From positions 1-64,000 of the forward strand of contig NZ_JARXHY010000002.1 in the NCBI RefSeq assembly GCF_031127815.1: a stretch of 64,000 bases of DNA, written 5' to 3'. Position 1 is the stretch's first letter. Every line of letters starts with the position of its first letter. The notes beneath the pieces were generated by a model, which was not told where the DNA came from, ran no database searches, and saw only the letters and a program-made list of their open reading frames with translations. Below are positions 43,686 to 52,602 of this stretch, piece after piece. The DNA comes from Pelagicoccus sp. SDUM812003 (GTDB taxonomy: Bacteria > Verrucomicrobiota > Verrucomicrobiia > Opitutales > Opitutaceae). The position numbers were made by a program, and so were the translations under genes.

Positions 43686-45179
43686 ATGAATTTTCCCGAT
43701 CTACTCGACAAAGGCTGGGGCGCCCTGATGGTGGTCCTCTTCTTCGGAGGCTCCATCTTCGTGCACGAGCTGGGCCACTTCCTGGCCGCCAAATGGCGCG
43801 GGCTGCACATCGATCGCTTCTCCATCGGCTTCGGACCGAAAATCGTCAGCTGGACCCGCGGCAGCGTGGAATACCGACTCTCCTGGTTCCCGCTGGGCGG
43901 CTACGTGGCCCTGCCGCAATTGGCCGACATGCGCGGCATCGAAGGCGATTCCTCAGTCGACTACAAGGCCCTGCCACGCATTGGCTACCTGGACAAGGTC
44001 ATCGTGGCCTCCGCAGGGGCCGTCTTCAACGTGATCTTCGCTTTCCTGCTGGCCAGCTTGCTCTTCTTCACCGGACGCCCTACCGCGGAGGATCGAGCGT
44101 CCACCGAAATCGGTTTCCTCAGCGAGACCCTGGTCAACAAGGACGGCGAGACCGTGCCCGCCCCAGCCTACTCCGCCGGCTTGCGCGTCGGAGACCAGAT
44201 CGTAGCCATCGACGGCGAACCGGTGCTCGACTGGGACGATATCCAAGCAGGCATCGCCCTGAGCAGCGGCGTCACCGTTTCGGGCGATCGCGTGATCGAC
44301 TTCGAAGTCCTGCGCGGCGACCAGCGGCTCAACTTCGCCGTGCAGCCCATCATCTCCGAGGACTACAAGCTGCGACAGGTCGGCATGCTCCCTGGCTACA
44401 CGGTCATGGTGAAATCCCTTTTTCCGAATTCTCCCGCCGTGAAGGCGGGGGTGGAGCCTGGCGACGTGCTAGTAGCGCTTGACGGAAATCCGGTGCGCAG
44501 CCCCGCGTTCTACCGCACCTACATTTCCGACAAGAAGGATCAGGAAGTCGCGCTCACCGTGCAGCGTGGGGACGAGATCATTGAGACCAAACTGGTGCCC
44601 GAGGAGGTGCAGGTCTGGAAAAACGGCGGCACCGCTACGCTGACCGGCATCTACGAATTCGACAAGAAACGCGGTCTGATCTACCAGACTCCGGTCGAAC
44701 AAATGGTCGAGGTCGTCACTACGACCTGGACCAACCTTCAGGCTCTTATTCACAAGAATTCCGACATCGGCATCAGCCACATGAGCGGTCCGGCCGGCAT
44801 CATCCGCGTGATCTACAACGCCTCGCAGTACGACATGCTGAACACGCTCTGGATCGTGGTCTTCATCAACGTGAGCCTCGCCATCTTCAACATGATGCCG
44901 ATCCCGGTGCTCGACGGCGGCCACATCGTGTTCGCCACCATTTCCAAGCTGCGACGCAACCCGATCAATCCCAACATCATCGCGTCGATCCAAGGCAGTT
45001 TCATGCTGCTGCTCTTCAGCATGATCATCTACGTCTCCTTCTTCGACATCAGTCGTTGGATTTCCGAGACCACCGAAGTCAACGAAATCCGAGACCAACG
45101 TATCGCTCCGGTATTCGGCCAAGATGATTCCACTACCGCTGCAAGCGGCGAAACCCAAGACGCTACACCAGAGCAATGA
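43686..45179 (+). CDS. rseP: RseP-type site-2 membrane metalloprotease
   Basis: The 497-residue inner-membrane zinc protease cuts anti-sigma factors and leftover signal peptides within the membrane. HExxH is at residues 27-31 (FVHELGHFLAAKW), and the second zinc motif is NMMPIPVLDGGH near residue 410. Two PDZ domains lie between, around residues 160-320 (AGLRVGDQIVAIDGEPV, AGVEPGDVLVALDGNPV). Four transmembrane segments fit the family. The last 40 residues form an acidic, low-complexity tail. Its stop overlaps the ispG start in ATGA, implying translational coupling. Confidence 0.93.
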   Translation: MNFPDLLDKGWGALMVVLFFGGSIFVHELGHFLAAKWRGLHIDRFSIGFGPKIVSWTRGSVEYRLSWFPLGGYVALPQLADMRGIEGDSSVDYKALPRIGYLDKVIVASAGAVFNVIFAFLLASLLFFTGRPTAEDRASTEIGFLSETLVNKDGETVPAPAYSAGLRVGDQIVAIDGEPVLDWDDIQAGIALSSGVTVSGDRVIDFEVLRGDQRLNFAVQPIISEDYKLRQVGMLPGYTVMVKSLFPNSPAVKAGVEPGDVLVALDGNPVRSPAFYRTYISDKKDQEVALTVQRGDEIIETKLVPEEVQVWKNGGTATLTGIYEFDKKRGLIYQTPVEQMVEVVTTTWTNLQALIHKNSDIGISHMSGPAGIIRVIYNASQYDMLNTLWIVVFINVSLAIFNMMPIPVLDGGHIVFATISKLRRNPINPNIIASIQGSFMLLLFSMIIYVSFFDISRWISETTEVNEIRDQRIAPVFGQDDSTTAASGETQDATPEQ

Positions 45180-47236
45180 GCTCGTATTGCCTTTCTCGCT
45201 ACGAAACGCGACGGCGCTTGAGCCGGGAAGTAAACGTGGGCTCGGTCCCCGTCGGCGGCAGCCAGCCAATTCGTATCCAGTCCATGACCACGACCTTGAC
45301 CCAAGACGTCGAGGCCACCGTCAAGCAGGCCATCGCCCTAGCGGAAGTCGGCTGCGAAATCGTGCGCGTCACCGCTCCGAACAAGACGGCCGCCAAGGCG
45401 CTGAAGGATATTCGCGCCCAGTTCAGCGCCGCTGGCTTCGCTCATGTTCCGCTGGTGGCGGATATCCATTTTCTGCCAGCTGCCGCCATGGAAGCGGTGG
45501 AGCACGTGGAAAAGGTGCGCGTCAACCCAGGCAACTACGCGGACAAGAAGAAATTCGCCGTGCTCGAGTATACGGATGCTGAATACGAATCCGAGCTGCA
45601 GCGACTCTACGAGTCCTTTTCGCCTTTGGTCAAGCGAGCCAAGCAGCTTGGTCGCTCCCTGCGCATCGGCACCAACCATGGCTCGCTATCGGACCGTATC
45701 ATGAATCGCTACGGCGACACGCCTCTTGGCATGGTGGAGTCCGCCCTGGAGTTTCTCCGAATCGCGGAATCGCATGGATTTCACGATATGATTCTCTCCA
45801 TGAAAGCCAGCAATCCGAAGGTGATGATCGAAGCCTATCGCCTGCTGGTTGTTCACATGGAAAAGGAGAACATGAGCTACCCGCTCCACCTGGGCGTCAC
45901 CGAGGCGGGCGACGGCGAGGACGGGCGCATCAAGTCCGCCATCGGCATCGGCAGCCTGCTCATGGACGGACTTGGCGATACCATTCGCGTCTCCCTGACC
46001 GAGGATCCAGTCTACGAGATCCCCGTCGCTCAGGCCCTTGCCGAAAAGGTCATGAAAAACTGGGTACAGGAATCGCCAAAAGCCATTGAACCCAGACCTG
46101 ACGATCACGACTCGATCGATCCGTTCCACTTCGAACGTCGTTCGGTAGAGACGATTTCCTTGGGAAACGCGGCAACTCTCGGTAGCGATCAGCCGCCGAC
46201 TGTGATCACCCCCATCAAGCATCCAATTTCCGAATACGTGACCATCGCCGCGGAGGCGAAAACCTCGCGCCCCAAGCTCGGCGACGCCAAGCTGGAGGGA
46301 CTGCTGGTGAAAGCGAACACTCTGGACGATCTGCAATTCGTAGCGCCGCTTTGCGAAGGCATCAGCGGCGCAGCGGAGTTCGTCGTACTCGAGCTGGACC
46401 CCGAGCTTGCCCTGGACGAAGTCTCTCTGGCCTTGCCAAATCACCCGCTCCCCTTGGCTATCGTACGAGACTTCGGGGACGAAGACTACAACGACTACAA
46501 GCAGTTCGTGCACCTCTGCGGACAGTTTAAAATCCGTCCCATCATCGCAGTCTCGCCCGCGGTGAGCGACGGCATTCTTTCCGAGCCAAGCCCCGATACC
46601 ATCATCACCCTGCGCGGCGACATATCGTCATCCGCATCGGAACATCAGGCCGGAAAGTACCGGCAGCTTGCGGAGCGTCTGAAACGCTGGAAGAACGCAT
46701 CCCCGATCTGGATACGCAACGTGAAGTCGGCTTCCACAGCTACGTCGGACAAAGCCTCCTCTCCTTTCCTCTCCAAACTCCTCGACGCCAGCATCCTCAC
46801 CGGCAGCCTCCTCTGCGATGGGCTCGGCGACATGGTCAGCATCGAGAGCGACGACGACCTGATTCGTTCCACGCGGCTCGCCTACAACGTGCTGCAGGGC
46901 GCTGGCTCGCGCATCACGCGAACCGAATTCGTCGCCTGCCCGAGCTGCGGGCGCACGTTGTTCGATTTGCAAACCACCACGCAACGCATTCGCTCCAAGA
47001 CCGGCCACCTGAAAGGCGTTAAGATCGCCATCATGGGCTGTATCGTAAACGGACCGGGCGAAATGGCGGACGCGGATTTCGGATACGTAGGCGGAGCCCC
47101 TGGCAAGATCAATCTGTACGTGGGCAAGGAATGCGTGAAATACAACATCCCGCAAGCCGAGGCGGACGAGCGCCTGATCGACTTGATCCGCGAGCACGGC
47201 AAATGGAGCGACCCTAAGGAAGCGGTTCACATCTAA
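45176..47236 (+). CDS. ispG: 4-hydroxy-3-methylbut-2-enyl diphosphate synthase, long form
   Basis: The 686-residue iron-sulfur enzyme reduces MEcPP to HMBPP, the penultimate step of the non-mevalonate pathway. The N-terminal TIM barrel has PIRIQSMTTTLTQD and LVADIHFLPAAAM. The [4Fe-4S] cysteines are in FVACPSCGRTLFDL and IMGCIVNGPGEMADAD. It is the three-domain form, with an insert of roughly 250-300 residues (about 290-560) between barrel and cluster domain, as in Chlamydiae, Bacteroidetes and plants; E. coli IspG has about 370 residues. The ATG overlaps the rseP stop. Confidence 0.94.
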   Translation: MSSYCLSRYETRRRLSREVNVGSVPVGGSQPIRIQSMTTTLTQDVEATVKQAIALAEVGCEIVRVTAPNKTAAKALKDIRAQFSAAGFAHVPLVADIHFLPAAAMEAVEHVEKVRVNPGNYADKKKFAVLEYTDAEYESELQRLYESFSPLVKRAKQLGRSLRIGTNHGSLSDRIMNRYGDTPLGMVESALEFLRIAESHGFHDMILSMKASNPKVMIEAYRLLVVHMEKENMSYPLHLGVTEAGDGEDGRIKSAIGIGSLLMDGLGDTIRVSLTEDPVYEIPVAQALAEKVMKNWVQESPKAIEPRPDDHDSIDPFHFERRSVETISLGNAATLGSDQPPTVITPIKHPISEYVTIAAEAKTSRPKLGDAKLEGLLVKANTLDDLQFVAPLCEGISGAAEFVVLELDPELALDEVSLALPNHPLPLAIVRDFGDEDYNDYKQFVHLCGQFKIRPIIAVSPAVSDGILSEPSPDTIITLRGDISSSASEHQAGKYRQLAERLKRWKNASPIWIRNVKSASTATSDKASSPFLSKLLDASILTGSLLCDGLGDMVSIESDDDLIRSTRLAYNVLQGAGSRITRTEFVACPSCGRTLFDLQTTTQRIRSKTGHLKGVKIAIMGCIVNGPGEMADADFGYVGGAPGKINLYVGKECVKYNIPQAEADERLIDLIREHGKWSDPKEAVHI

Positions 47237-47362
47237 ATCGCGCTCCAGAGCCCACTAGCTCGCACCAAAGCGATCGCCTCACCCTCTCAGCCCTGCCTTA
47301 GGAAACGCTGCGCCACCGGTACTCGCGCTTGCCAGCCGGAGCTGTTTTGGCAAAGTCTCGGC

Positions 47363-47857
47363 ATGCCCACTGACACCGCGATTACTATCAGGCCTGCAAA
47401 CCTCGCTTCGGAGCGCGATCGATCGGCACTAGTGTCCTTGCTCGATGAATACTGCAAAGACGTCATGGGCGGCGGTTCTCCACTACCGAAAAACGCGAGG
47501 ATGCACCTTTGCGACGCCCTTGCCGAGCGCTCCAACGCATTCGTTTTTCTCGCCTTCGCCGACGAGTCACCCGCGGGCATCGCCATCTGCTTCGAGGGTT
47601 TCTCCACCTTCGCCTGCAAGCCGCTGATGAATCTCCACGACTTCGCGGTTCACCCTCGCTTTCGCGGGCAAGGCATCGCTCACCGCCTGCTGCTGGCGGT
47701 AGAGGAGCTCGCCCGTGGTCGAGGCTGCTGCAAGCTGACGCTGGAAGTGCTGGAAGGCAATCAACGCGCCCAGAAGGTGTATCGCGAATTTGGATTCGCC
47801 GGCTACGAGCTCGATCCAAAAATGGGAAGAGCCCTTTTCTTCGACAAGAAACTTTAG
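47363..47857 (+). CDS. GNAT-family N-acetyltransferase
   Basis: The 164-residue protein has the GNAT fold. Visible features are TIRPANLASE at the start, LHDFAVHPRFRGQGIAHRLL with the acetyl-CoA pyrophosphate-binding R-x-x-G-x-G/A loop (RGQGIA), and KLTLEVLEGNQRAQKVYREFGF near the C-terminus (split by the helix). Its substrate cannot be predicted. The ATG lies 126 bases after ispG, so it may have its own promoter. The next gene begins three bases after its stop. Confidence 0.85.
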   Translation: MPTDTAITIRPANLASERDRSALVSLLDEYCKDVMGGGSPLPKNARMHLCDALAERSNAFVFLAFADESPAGIAICFEGFSTFACKPLMNLHDFAVHPRFRGQGIAHRLLLAVEELARGRGCCKLTLEVLEGNQRAQKVYREFGFAGYELDPKMGRALFFDKKL

Positions 47858-47860
47858 CCC

Positions 47861-48295
47861 ATGCCTAACGTGTTCGCCCCTCGTCCACTTCATCACTTCC
47901 CTCCAGAATCAGACGCCCTCAAGCTCAAGCGCTACACCTTGTCCGCAGCCACCGCCACCATCGACTGCTCCGCGTACGAGGAGCGGCTGAAGATCGTGCT
48001 CAGCTCAAAAGGCATCGACTGGGAAACCACCCCCGCATTCGTCATTTTCCACGAGGGCGTCGCCCTTCGCTATCTGGTTCTCTGCTGGTGGGGAAACGAC
48101 AACGAGCTCTTCCTCGATGTCTCCGTCGAAGAACAGGGCAAATGGATTTCCGCGGGCGATCGCTACTCCTTTTGCTTGTGGGACATGGAGGTCATGTGGC
48201 ACGAGCGAAACGCGTTTATCAAACACCTGTATTCAGGCGTCCATGACATAGACGCCTATCGAGCCGACCTCTTGGGAAAAGCGATCGCAAGCTAA
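47861..48295 (+). CDS. Conserved-looking protein of unknown function
   Basis: I do not recognise this 144-residue protein. It has no signal peptide or membrane segment. An N-terminal strand-rich part (LKLKRYTLSAATATI) is followed by PAFVIFHEGVALRYLVLCWW, then GNDNELFLDVSVEE and FCLWDMEVMWHERNAF, and a helical end. The many Trp and aromatic residues suggest a compact alpha/beta fold. It follows the GNAT gene by three bases and almost certainly shares its transcript, so the two may act together. It is convergent with the LysR-family gene. Confidence 0.6.
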   Translation: MPNVFAPRPLHHFPPESDALKLKRYTLSAATATIDCSAYEERLKIVLSSKGIDWETTPAFVIFHEGVALRYLVLCWWGNDNELFLDVSVEEQGKWISAGDRYSFCLWDMEVMWHERNAFIKHLYSGVHDIDAYRADLLGKAIAS

Positions 48296-48323
48296 CGAGC
48301 GAGCGGAGAGGTCAGCCCGTTTC

Positions 48324-49214
48324 CTATTCTTTCACGAAATCGTTGAGGCAGGTTTCGATCAGCGTCATCATCTTGCGAGCCGAATCGCTCAGGTAACGGT
48401 CCGGGTGATGCACCATGGAAATCTCGCGATCCAGCTTGACCCCGTGGATGTAGCGATAGCAGAGCGATTCGTCCAAAGAGCCCAGAACGGCCATTTTCGG
48501 CAGCAGGGTCACCCCAAGCCCCTTGCCTACCAGCTTTAGGATGGTGTCGATCTGAGCGCTTTCGAATTGGGATCGAGGCTGATTCTCGCGCTTCGAGTAG
48601 AATTCGCTGATCTGCCGCCCGGCGCAGTGGATTTGGCTGAGAGGGAGAAAAGGCTCCTTGAGGGCGTCGTCCATGCTGATCTTGCCTTTTCGCGAAAGTC
48701 GATGGTCGGACGGCATCACCAGAACGAAGGGTTCGCGCGCCACCACCTTGACCATCAGACTGGCGATCTCCACCGGAGTGGACATCAGAGCGAAGTCCAG
48801 ACTGCCGTCAAGGATCCGATCCAGCAGCCCTTCGGTGAAATTCTCTTCCATGCGAAACGGAGGAATGTCATCGCGATCCGCATGGCTCACCACGTACGGG
48901 ATGAGGTAGGGAGCGATGGTCAAGGTAGCCCCGAACTGAGCCACACCACCGGAAACCACTTCGTCGCGCAGCTCGTCGATGGCGCTTTGATGCAACAGAA
49001 GCAGGTTCTCCGCCTTGGAAAGCAAGCGCTCGCCTAGTCCCGTGAGCACGATCTTGCGCCCTTGTCGGTGAAACAGCGGCCCCCCGAGAGCCCCCTCCAG
49101 CTTCTGGATCTGCATGCTCAATGCCGGCTGAGAAACGCGACACTCCTCCGCCGCCCGCGTGAAGTTTCGATGCTTGGACACCGCTACGAAATACCTAAGC
49201 TGCTGCAATTCCAT
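48324..49214 (-). CDS. OxyR-like LysR-family regulator lacking the second redox Cys
   Basis: The 296-residue protein has the LysR helix-turn-helix (about 3-62, QQLRYFVAVSKHRNFTRAAEE and SQPALSMQIQKLE, read in parts) and a periplasmic-binding-like effector domain. Placement next to ahpC and the sequence LSQIHCAGRQ make it OxyR-like; Cys197 with the preceding His matches the peroxidatic Cys199 of E. coli OxyR (HCLRDQ). Nine residues later, where E. coli has Cys208, there is Tyr206. The standard disulfide switch therefore cannot form at that position. Other Cys residues exist (Cys25, Cys252). It is divergent from ahpC, the typical regulatory layout. Confidence 0.75.
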   Translation of the reverse strand: MELQQLRYFVAVSKHRNFTRAAEECRVSQPALSMQIQKLEGALGGPLFHRQGRKIVLTGLGERLLSKAENLLLLHQSAIDELRDEVVSGGVAQFGATLTIAPYLIPYVVSHADRDDIPPFRMEENFTEGLLDRILDGSLDFALMSTPVEIASLMVKVVAREPFVLVMPSDHRLSRKGKISMDDALKEPFLPLSQIHCAGRQISEFYSKRENQPRSQFESAQIDTILKLVGKGLGVTLLPKMAVLGSLDESLCYRYIHGVKLDREISMVHHPDRYLSDSARKMMTLIETCLNDFVKE

Positions 49215-49243
49215 AAATACGCCTTATCGAAATCATATATTTT

Positions 49244-49258
49244 ATATATTTCAACTAT
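49244..49258 (+). promoter_or_regulatory. Candidate OxyR-type binding site
   Basis: ATATATTTCAACTAT matches the OxyR half-operator ATAG-n-T-n3-A-n-CTAT at nine of the ten fixed positions. It lies in the 142-bp region between the divergent regulator and ahpC. A weaker second half follows toward 49230-49222 with the right spacing. The region around it is very AT-rich, which would also suit overlapping divergent promoters. Confidence 0.5.
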
Positions 49259-49356
49259 CTTCCGTTAGCTGGTAGATTCGTATCCATCAAACAAGACAGC
49301 GATCACAAGCGGTCTCCTTGAATCCTCATCAAACCAAGCAAAACCACCCATCTTCT

Positions 49357-49920
49357 ATGGCAAAAATCAATCAATCCATCCCTGACTTCGAAGCGCAGGC
49401 TTTCCACAACGGAGAGTTTATCACCGTCTCCTCCGAGGACGTGAAAGGCAAGTGGGCCGTTTTCTGCTTCTATCCGGCAGACTTCACCTTCGTCTGCCCG
49501 ACCGAGCTGGGCGACTTGGCGGACCACTACGCCGAGCTCAAGGAACTGGGCGTCGAGGTCTACTCGGTGTCAACCGACACCCACTTCGTTCACAAGGCAT
49601 GGCACGATGCCTCCGAAACCATCGGAAAGATCAGCTTCCCGATGATCGGCGACCCCACGGGCAAGATCACCCGCGGCTTCGACATCATGATCGAGGAGGA
49701 AGGCCTGGCCCTCCGCGGCACCTTCGTGGTCGACCCGGAAGGCAAGATCAAGGTGATGGAAATCCACGATCTCGGCATTGGCCGTTCCGCTTCCGATCTG
49801 GTGCGCAAGGTCAAGGCCGCCCAGTACGTCGCTGCGAACGATGGCGAAGTCTGCCCTGCGAAGTGGCAGCCAGGCGAAGAAACGCTCAAGCCAAGCCTCG
49901 ATCTCGTGGGCAAGATCTAG
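49357..49920 (+). CDS. ahpC: Alkyl hydroperoxide reductase subunit C (2-Cys peroxiredoxin)
   Basis: The 187-residue peroxiredoxin reduces hydrogen peroxide and organic hydroperoxides. The peroxidatic Cys47 is in [18 protein letters not shown]; the resolving Cys166 is in [13 protein letters not shown]. Both positions and the length match E. coli AhpC (Cys46, Cys165; 187 residues). The ATG at 49357 is chosen; an upstream in-frame start adds 13 residues. An intrinsic terminator follows, so ahpF beyond it may be transcribed less or separately. The divergent OxyR-like gene probably controls it. Confidence 0.96.
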   Translation: MAKINQSIPDFEAQAFHNGEFITVSSEDVKGKWAVFCFYPADFTFVCPTELGDLADHYAELKELGVEVYSVSTDTHFVHKAWHDASETIGKISFPMIGDPTGKITRGFDIMIEEEGLALRGTFVVDPEGKIKVMEIHDLGIGRSASDLVRKVKAAQYVAANDGEVCPAKWQPGEETLKPSLDLVGKI

Positions 49921-49939
49921 TCACGCTTCCATTTCTCAT

Positions 49940-49971
49940 CCCCTTCGCTTCAACTGGCGAAGGGGATTTTT
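49940..49971 (+). terminator. Intrinsic terminator after ahpC
   Basis: A perfect 9-bp stem, CCCCTTCGC with GCGAAGGGG, has an 8-base loop and is followed by ATTTTTA. It lies 20 bases after the ahpC stop, between ahpC and ahpF. Confidence 0.85.
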
Positions 49972-50092
49972 ATCCCCGCCTCCGCCTTTCGCTGCGCGTT
50001 CGTCCTCGAGCAGCTTAGACATGCGCTCCGCCAAGCCATCGCACTCTCGAAAACCACATATCGCTTTTTTCGATACAATCTCGAATTCCCTC

Positions 50093-51673
50093 ATGAAGCT
50101 TAGCCCGGAAATCGTTTCCACTCTCAAGGCCTACGCCGAAAAACTCACCCGAACGGTGCAGTTCAAGCTGTTCGACGGCAGCCATCCCAAGCGGCCGGAA
50201 CTGGTGGATCTGCTGGTGCAGGTCACCTCGCTCTCCGACAAGCTGGAGCTCATCTACAGCGAGACCGGTTTCAACGTGCGCGAAGGTCTCACCTTCGAAC
50301 TGCTTGCCGATGGCGAGACCACCGGCATTCGCTTCTCCGGCATCCCGGGCGGACACGAGTTCAACTCCTTCGTCTTGGCCTTCCTGCAAGCTGGCGGCAT
50401 CCCGGTCAAACTCGACGAAGGCGTGCAGCAGCAGGTTCGCGCCATCGACGTGCCCCTGAGCTTCGAAGTCTTCGTTTCCCTCGATTGCCACAACTGCCCG
50501 GATGTGGTGCAGACGCTCAACCAGTTCAGCGTCATCAATCCAAAGATCTCCTGCGAGATGATCGACGGCGGCAATCACGTGAAACTGGCTGAGGAGCGCA
50601 ACGTGCAGGGCGTGCCTACGGTCTTTCTCAACAAGAAGCCGTTCTCCAGCGGAAAGATAAGCGCCGCGGAAATCCTCTCCAAAATCGCCGACATCGCCAC
50701 CATCGCCCCGGTCAAGCTTGCCGCGGACGAGACCCTTTACGACGTAGCCGTCGTGGGCGGAGGACCTGCTGCTGCAGCGGCGGCCATCTACACCGCCCGC
50801 AAAGGGCTAAAGGTGCTCATGCTCGCCGAAAAGATCGGCGGTCAGGTCAACGATACCATGGGTATCGAAAATCTTATCGGAACTGCCAAAACGACGGGAC
50901 CAGAGCTATCTCGAAACCTGCGCTCCCATATCGCTGACTACTCCATAAAGACGCGTGAGGACGTGCGGGTGGCCGCGGTGAGCCAACTTGATGGAAGCCC
51001 TCACTGGCAGTTGAAGCTCGCCACGGGCGAGCAGCTCAAGTCCAAGACCGTGATCATCGCGACAGGAGCCAAGTGGCGCGAGCTGGGCGTCCCTGGCGAG
51101 AAGGAAAACGTAGGAAACGGCGTCGCCTACTGCCCGCACTGCGACGGTCCATTTTTCAAGGGCAAGGACGTCGTGGTGGTCGGCGGGGGCAATTCCGGCG
51201 TGGAAGCGGCCCTCGATCTTTCCGGCATCGTCAAGTCCGTCACGGTGGTGGAGTTTCTGGATACGCTAAAAGCGGACAAGGTATTGGCCGATCAACTACA
51301 GAAGACTAAAAACGCCACCATCATCACCGGCGCCGCCACCGAGAGCATCGAAGCGGATGCCAAAGGCGTCAAAGGCCTGAAGATCAAGAACCGCGAGACA
51401 GGCGAATCTCGTTTCCTGCCAACCGAGGGCGTATTCGTGCAAATCGGCCTAGCTCCTAACAGCGCCTTGGTGAAGGGCCTGGTCGAAACCAACCGATTCG
51501 GCGAAATCGTAGTCAGCCCACGCTGCGAAACGAATCAGGCCGGCATCTACGCATGCGGCGACGTCACAACCGTGCCGTTCAAGCAGATCATCGTATCCAT
51601 GGGCGAAGGAGCCAAAGCAGGTCTGGCCGCCTTCGAGTACCTGCTGAAGAGCTCCAGCAACGTCGAAAACTAG
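50093..51673 (+). CDS. ahpF: Alkyl hydroperoxide reductase subunit F
   Basis: The 526-residue flavoprotein transfers electrons from NADH to AhpC. The N-terminal 200 residues are two thioredoxin folds with the redox motif CHNC (132-135, in [12 protein letters not shown]). The rest is a thioredoxin-reductase-like domain with FAD motif [21 protein letters not shown], the disulfide centre [10 protein letters not shown] (near 347), a second nucleotide motif [17 protein letters not shown], and [14 protein letters not shown] at the C-terminus. Length is near E. coli AhpF (521). The ATG at 50093 starts the N-terminal domain; upstream extension is rejected. Confidence 0.95.
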   Translation: MKLSPEIVSTLKAYAEKLTRTVQFKLFDGSHPKRPELVDLLVQVTSLSDKLELIYSETGFNVREGLTFELLADGETTGIRFSGIPGGHEFNSFVLAFLQAGGIPVKLDEGVQQQVRAIDVPLSFEVFVSLDCHNCPDVVQTLNQFSVINPKISCEMIDGGNHVKLAEERNVQGVPTVFLNKKPFSSGKISAAEILSKIADIATIAPVKLAADETLYDVAVVGGGPAAAAAAIYTARKGLKVLMLAEKIGGQVNDTMGIENLIGTAKTTGPELSRNLRSHIADYSIKTREDVRVAAVSQLDGSPHWQLKLATGEQLKSKTVIIATGAKWRELGVPGEKENVGNGVAYCPHCDGPFFKGKDVVVVGGGNSGVEAALDLSGIVKSVTVVEFLDTLKADKVLADQLQKTKNATIITGAATESIEADAKGVKGLKIKNRETGESRFLPTEGVFVQIGLAPNSALVKGLVETNRFGEIVVSPRCETNQAGIYACGDVTTVPFKQIIVSMGEGAKAGLAAFEYLLKSSSNVEN

Positions 51674-51708
51674 GCCCACATCGGCCAAACCCAACGACGC
51701 GAACGTCG

Positions 51709-51738
51709 AGCGCAGCCTCTCCCGGAGCTGCGCTTTTT
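51709..51738 (+). terminator. Intrinsic terminator after ahpF
   Basis: An 8-bp perfect stem, AGCGCAGC with GCTGCGCT, has a 10-base loop and runs into TTTTT. It lies about 35 bases after the ahpF stop and separates ahpF from the efflux operon. Confidence 0.8.
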
Positions 51739-51915
51739 CGCGTTCCAGCCCCACGCGCCAGCGCCCGCGCCGCTGTGGAAACGAAAGTCCGCGCCTTCAA
51801 AGGCATTGGCGCTTCGTCTGCTCGATGACGCGAACACCACAGCCAGCCGGAGCTCCGAGTCGAAGCACTCCTGCCCGTTTCCACAGACCGAGCGAGGTTT
51901 CTAACGAAATTGTAA

Positions 51916-51931
51916 TCAAACAAATGTTTGA
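51916..51931 (+). promoter_or_regulatory. Palindromic operator of the TetR-family gene
   Basis: TCAAACAAATGTTTGA is a perfect inverted repeat of 6-bp arms 34 bases before the TetR-family start. It is flanked by a wider pair, CTAAC (51901-51905) and GTTAG. TTGTAA just upstream could be a -35 box, which would put the palindrome in the promoter spacer. This position is classic for an autoregulated TetR-family repressor. Confidence 0.65.
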
Positions 51932-51965
51932 AATGTTAGTTTAAGAGAGTATCTCTTCAGCCAAG

Positions 51966-52586
51966 ATGTCTAAGACGGAAACGAGAGAACGCATACTTCT
52001 GGCGGCTGTTGACCAGTTCGCGGAACGGGGCTTCCAACGCGTCACCGTTTCATCCATCTGCCAACAGGCAAAGGCAAACGTCGCTCTGGTGAACTATTAC
52101 TTCGGCTCCAAGCAAAGGCTCTATCGAGAAGCGCTCAGGACGGCCTTCGAGGTCGCCGAACGCCAGTATCCAATTCGTGGATCCGTCCCCTCACGATCAA
52201 TTCGATCGAGCGAGCAGCAGTTGAAAACGTTCATGAACGCGGTCATCAGACGAGCCTTCGATACAGGGCCCGCTGGCAAGTTCGACCGGATGCTGGCGCA
52301 TGAGACGACCCGCGAAACGGAGGCCGAGGATTTCATCGTGAAGGAAGTCTTCGAACTGCAGGGCAAAGCGCTGAGACGCGTCCTGCAAACGCTTCTCGGG
52401 ACGCGTTCCAGAGAGCGTATCGCCCAGGCCCACCTCAATATCGCGGCGCTGTGCGTCTTCCCGAAACTGGTTTCACCCCTGCGAAAAATGCGTTTCCCCA
52501 CACCTCCTACCGATCGACAGCTTTCCTCCTACATTCGACGCCAAACCGATTTCGCCTTGGCCGGTCTTGCAACGCTCAAATCCTAG
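51966..52586 (+). CDS. TetR-family repressor (CerR/DUF1956-like)
   Basis: The 206-residue protein has an N-terminal TetR helix-turn-helix: RERILLAAVDQFAERGFQ, VTVSSICQQAKANVALVNYY and FGSKQRLYREAL (about 7-55). The C-terminal domain, with MLAHETTRETEAED and LQGKALRRVLQTLLG, resembles the CerR-type (DUF1956) ligand-binding domain often found with efflux systems. It should repress its own gene and the efflux genes 16 bases downstream. An inducer cannot be predicted. The clear palindrome upstream is its likely operator. Confidence 0.88.
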   Translation: MSKTETRERILLAAVDQFAERGFQRVTVSSICQQAKANVALVNYYFGSKQRLYREALRTAFEVAERQYPIRGSVPSRSIRSSEQQLKTFMNAVIRRAFDTGPAGKFDRMLAHETTRETEAEDFIVKEVFELQGKALRRVLQTLLGTRSRERIAQAHLNIAALCVFPKLVSPLRKMRFPTPPTDRQLSSYIRRQTDFALAGLATLKS

Positions 52587-52602
52587 CCCAGCACGCTTTA
52601 CG

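Noticed and set aside
47363-48295. Toxin-antitoxin module
   Set aside because: The GNAT protein lacks the small size and partner (DUF1778-like antitoxin) of TacT-type systems, and its neighbour has no DNA-binding domain that I can see.
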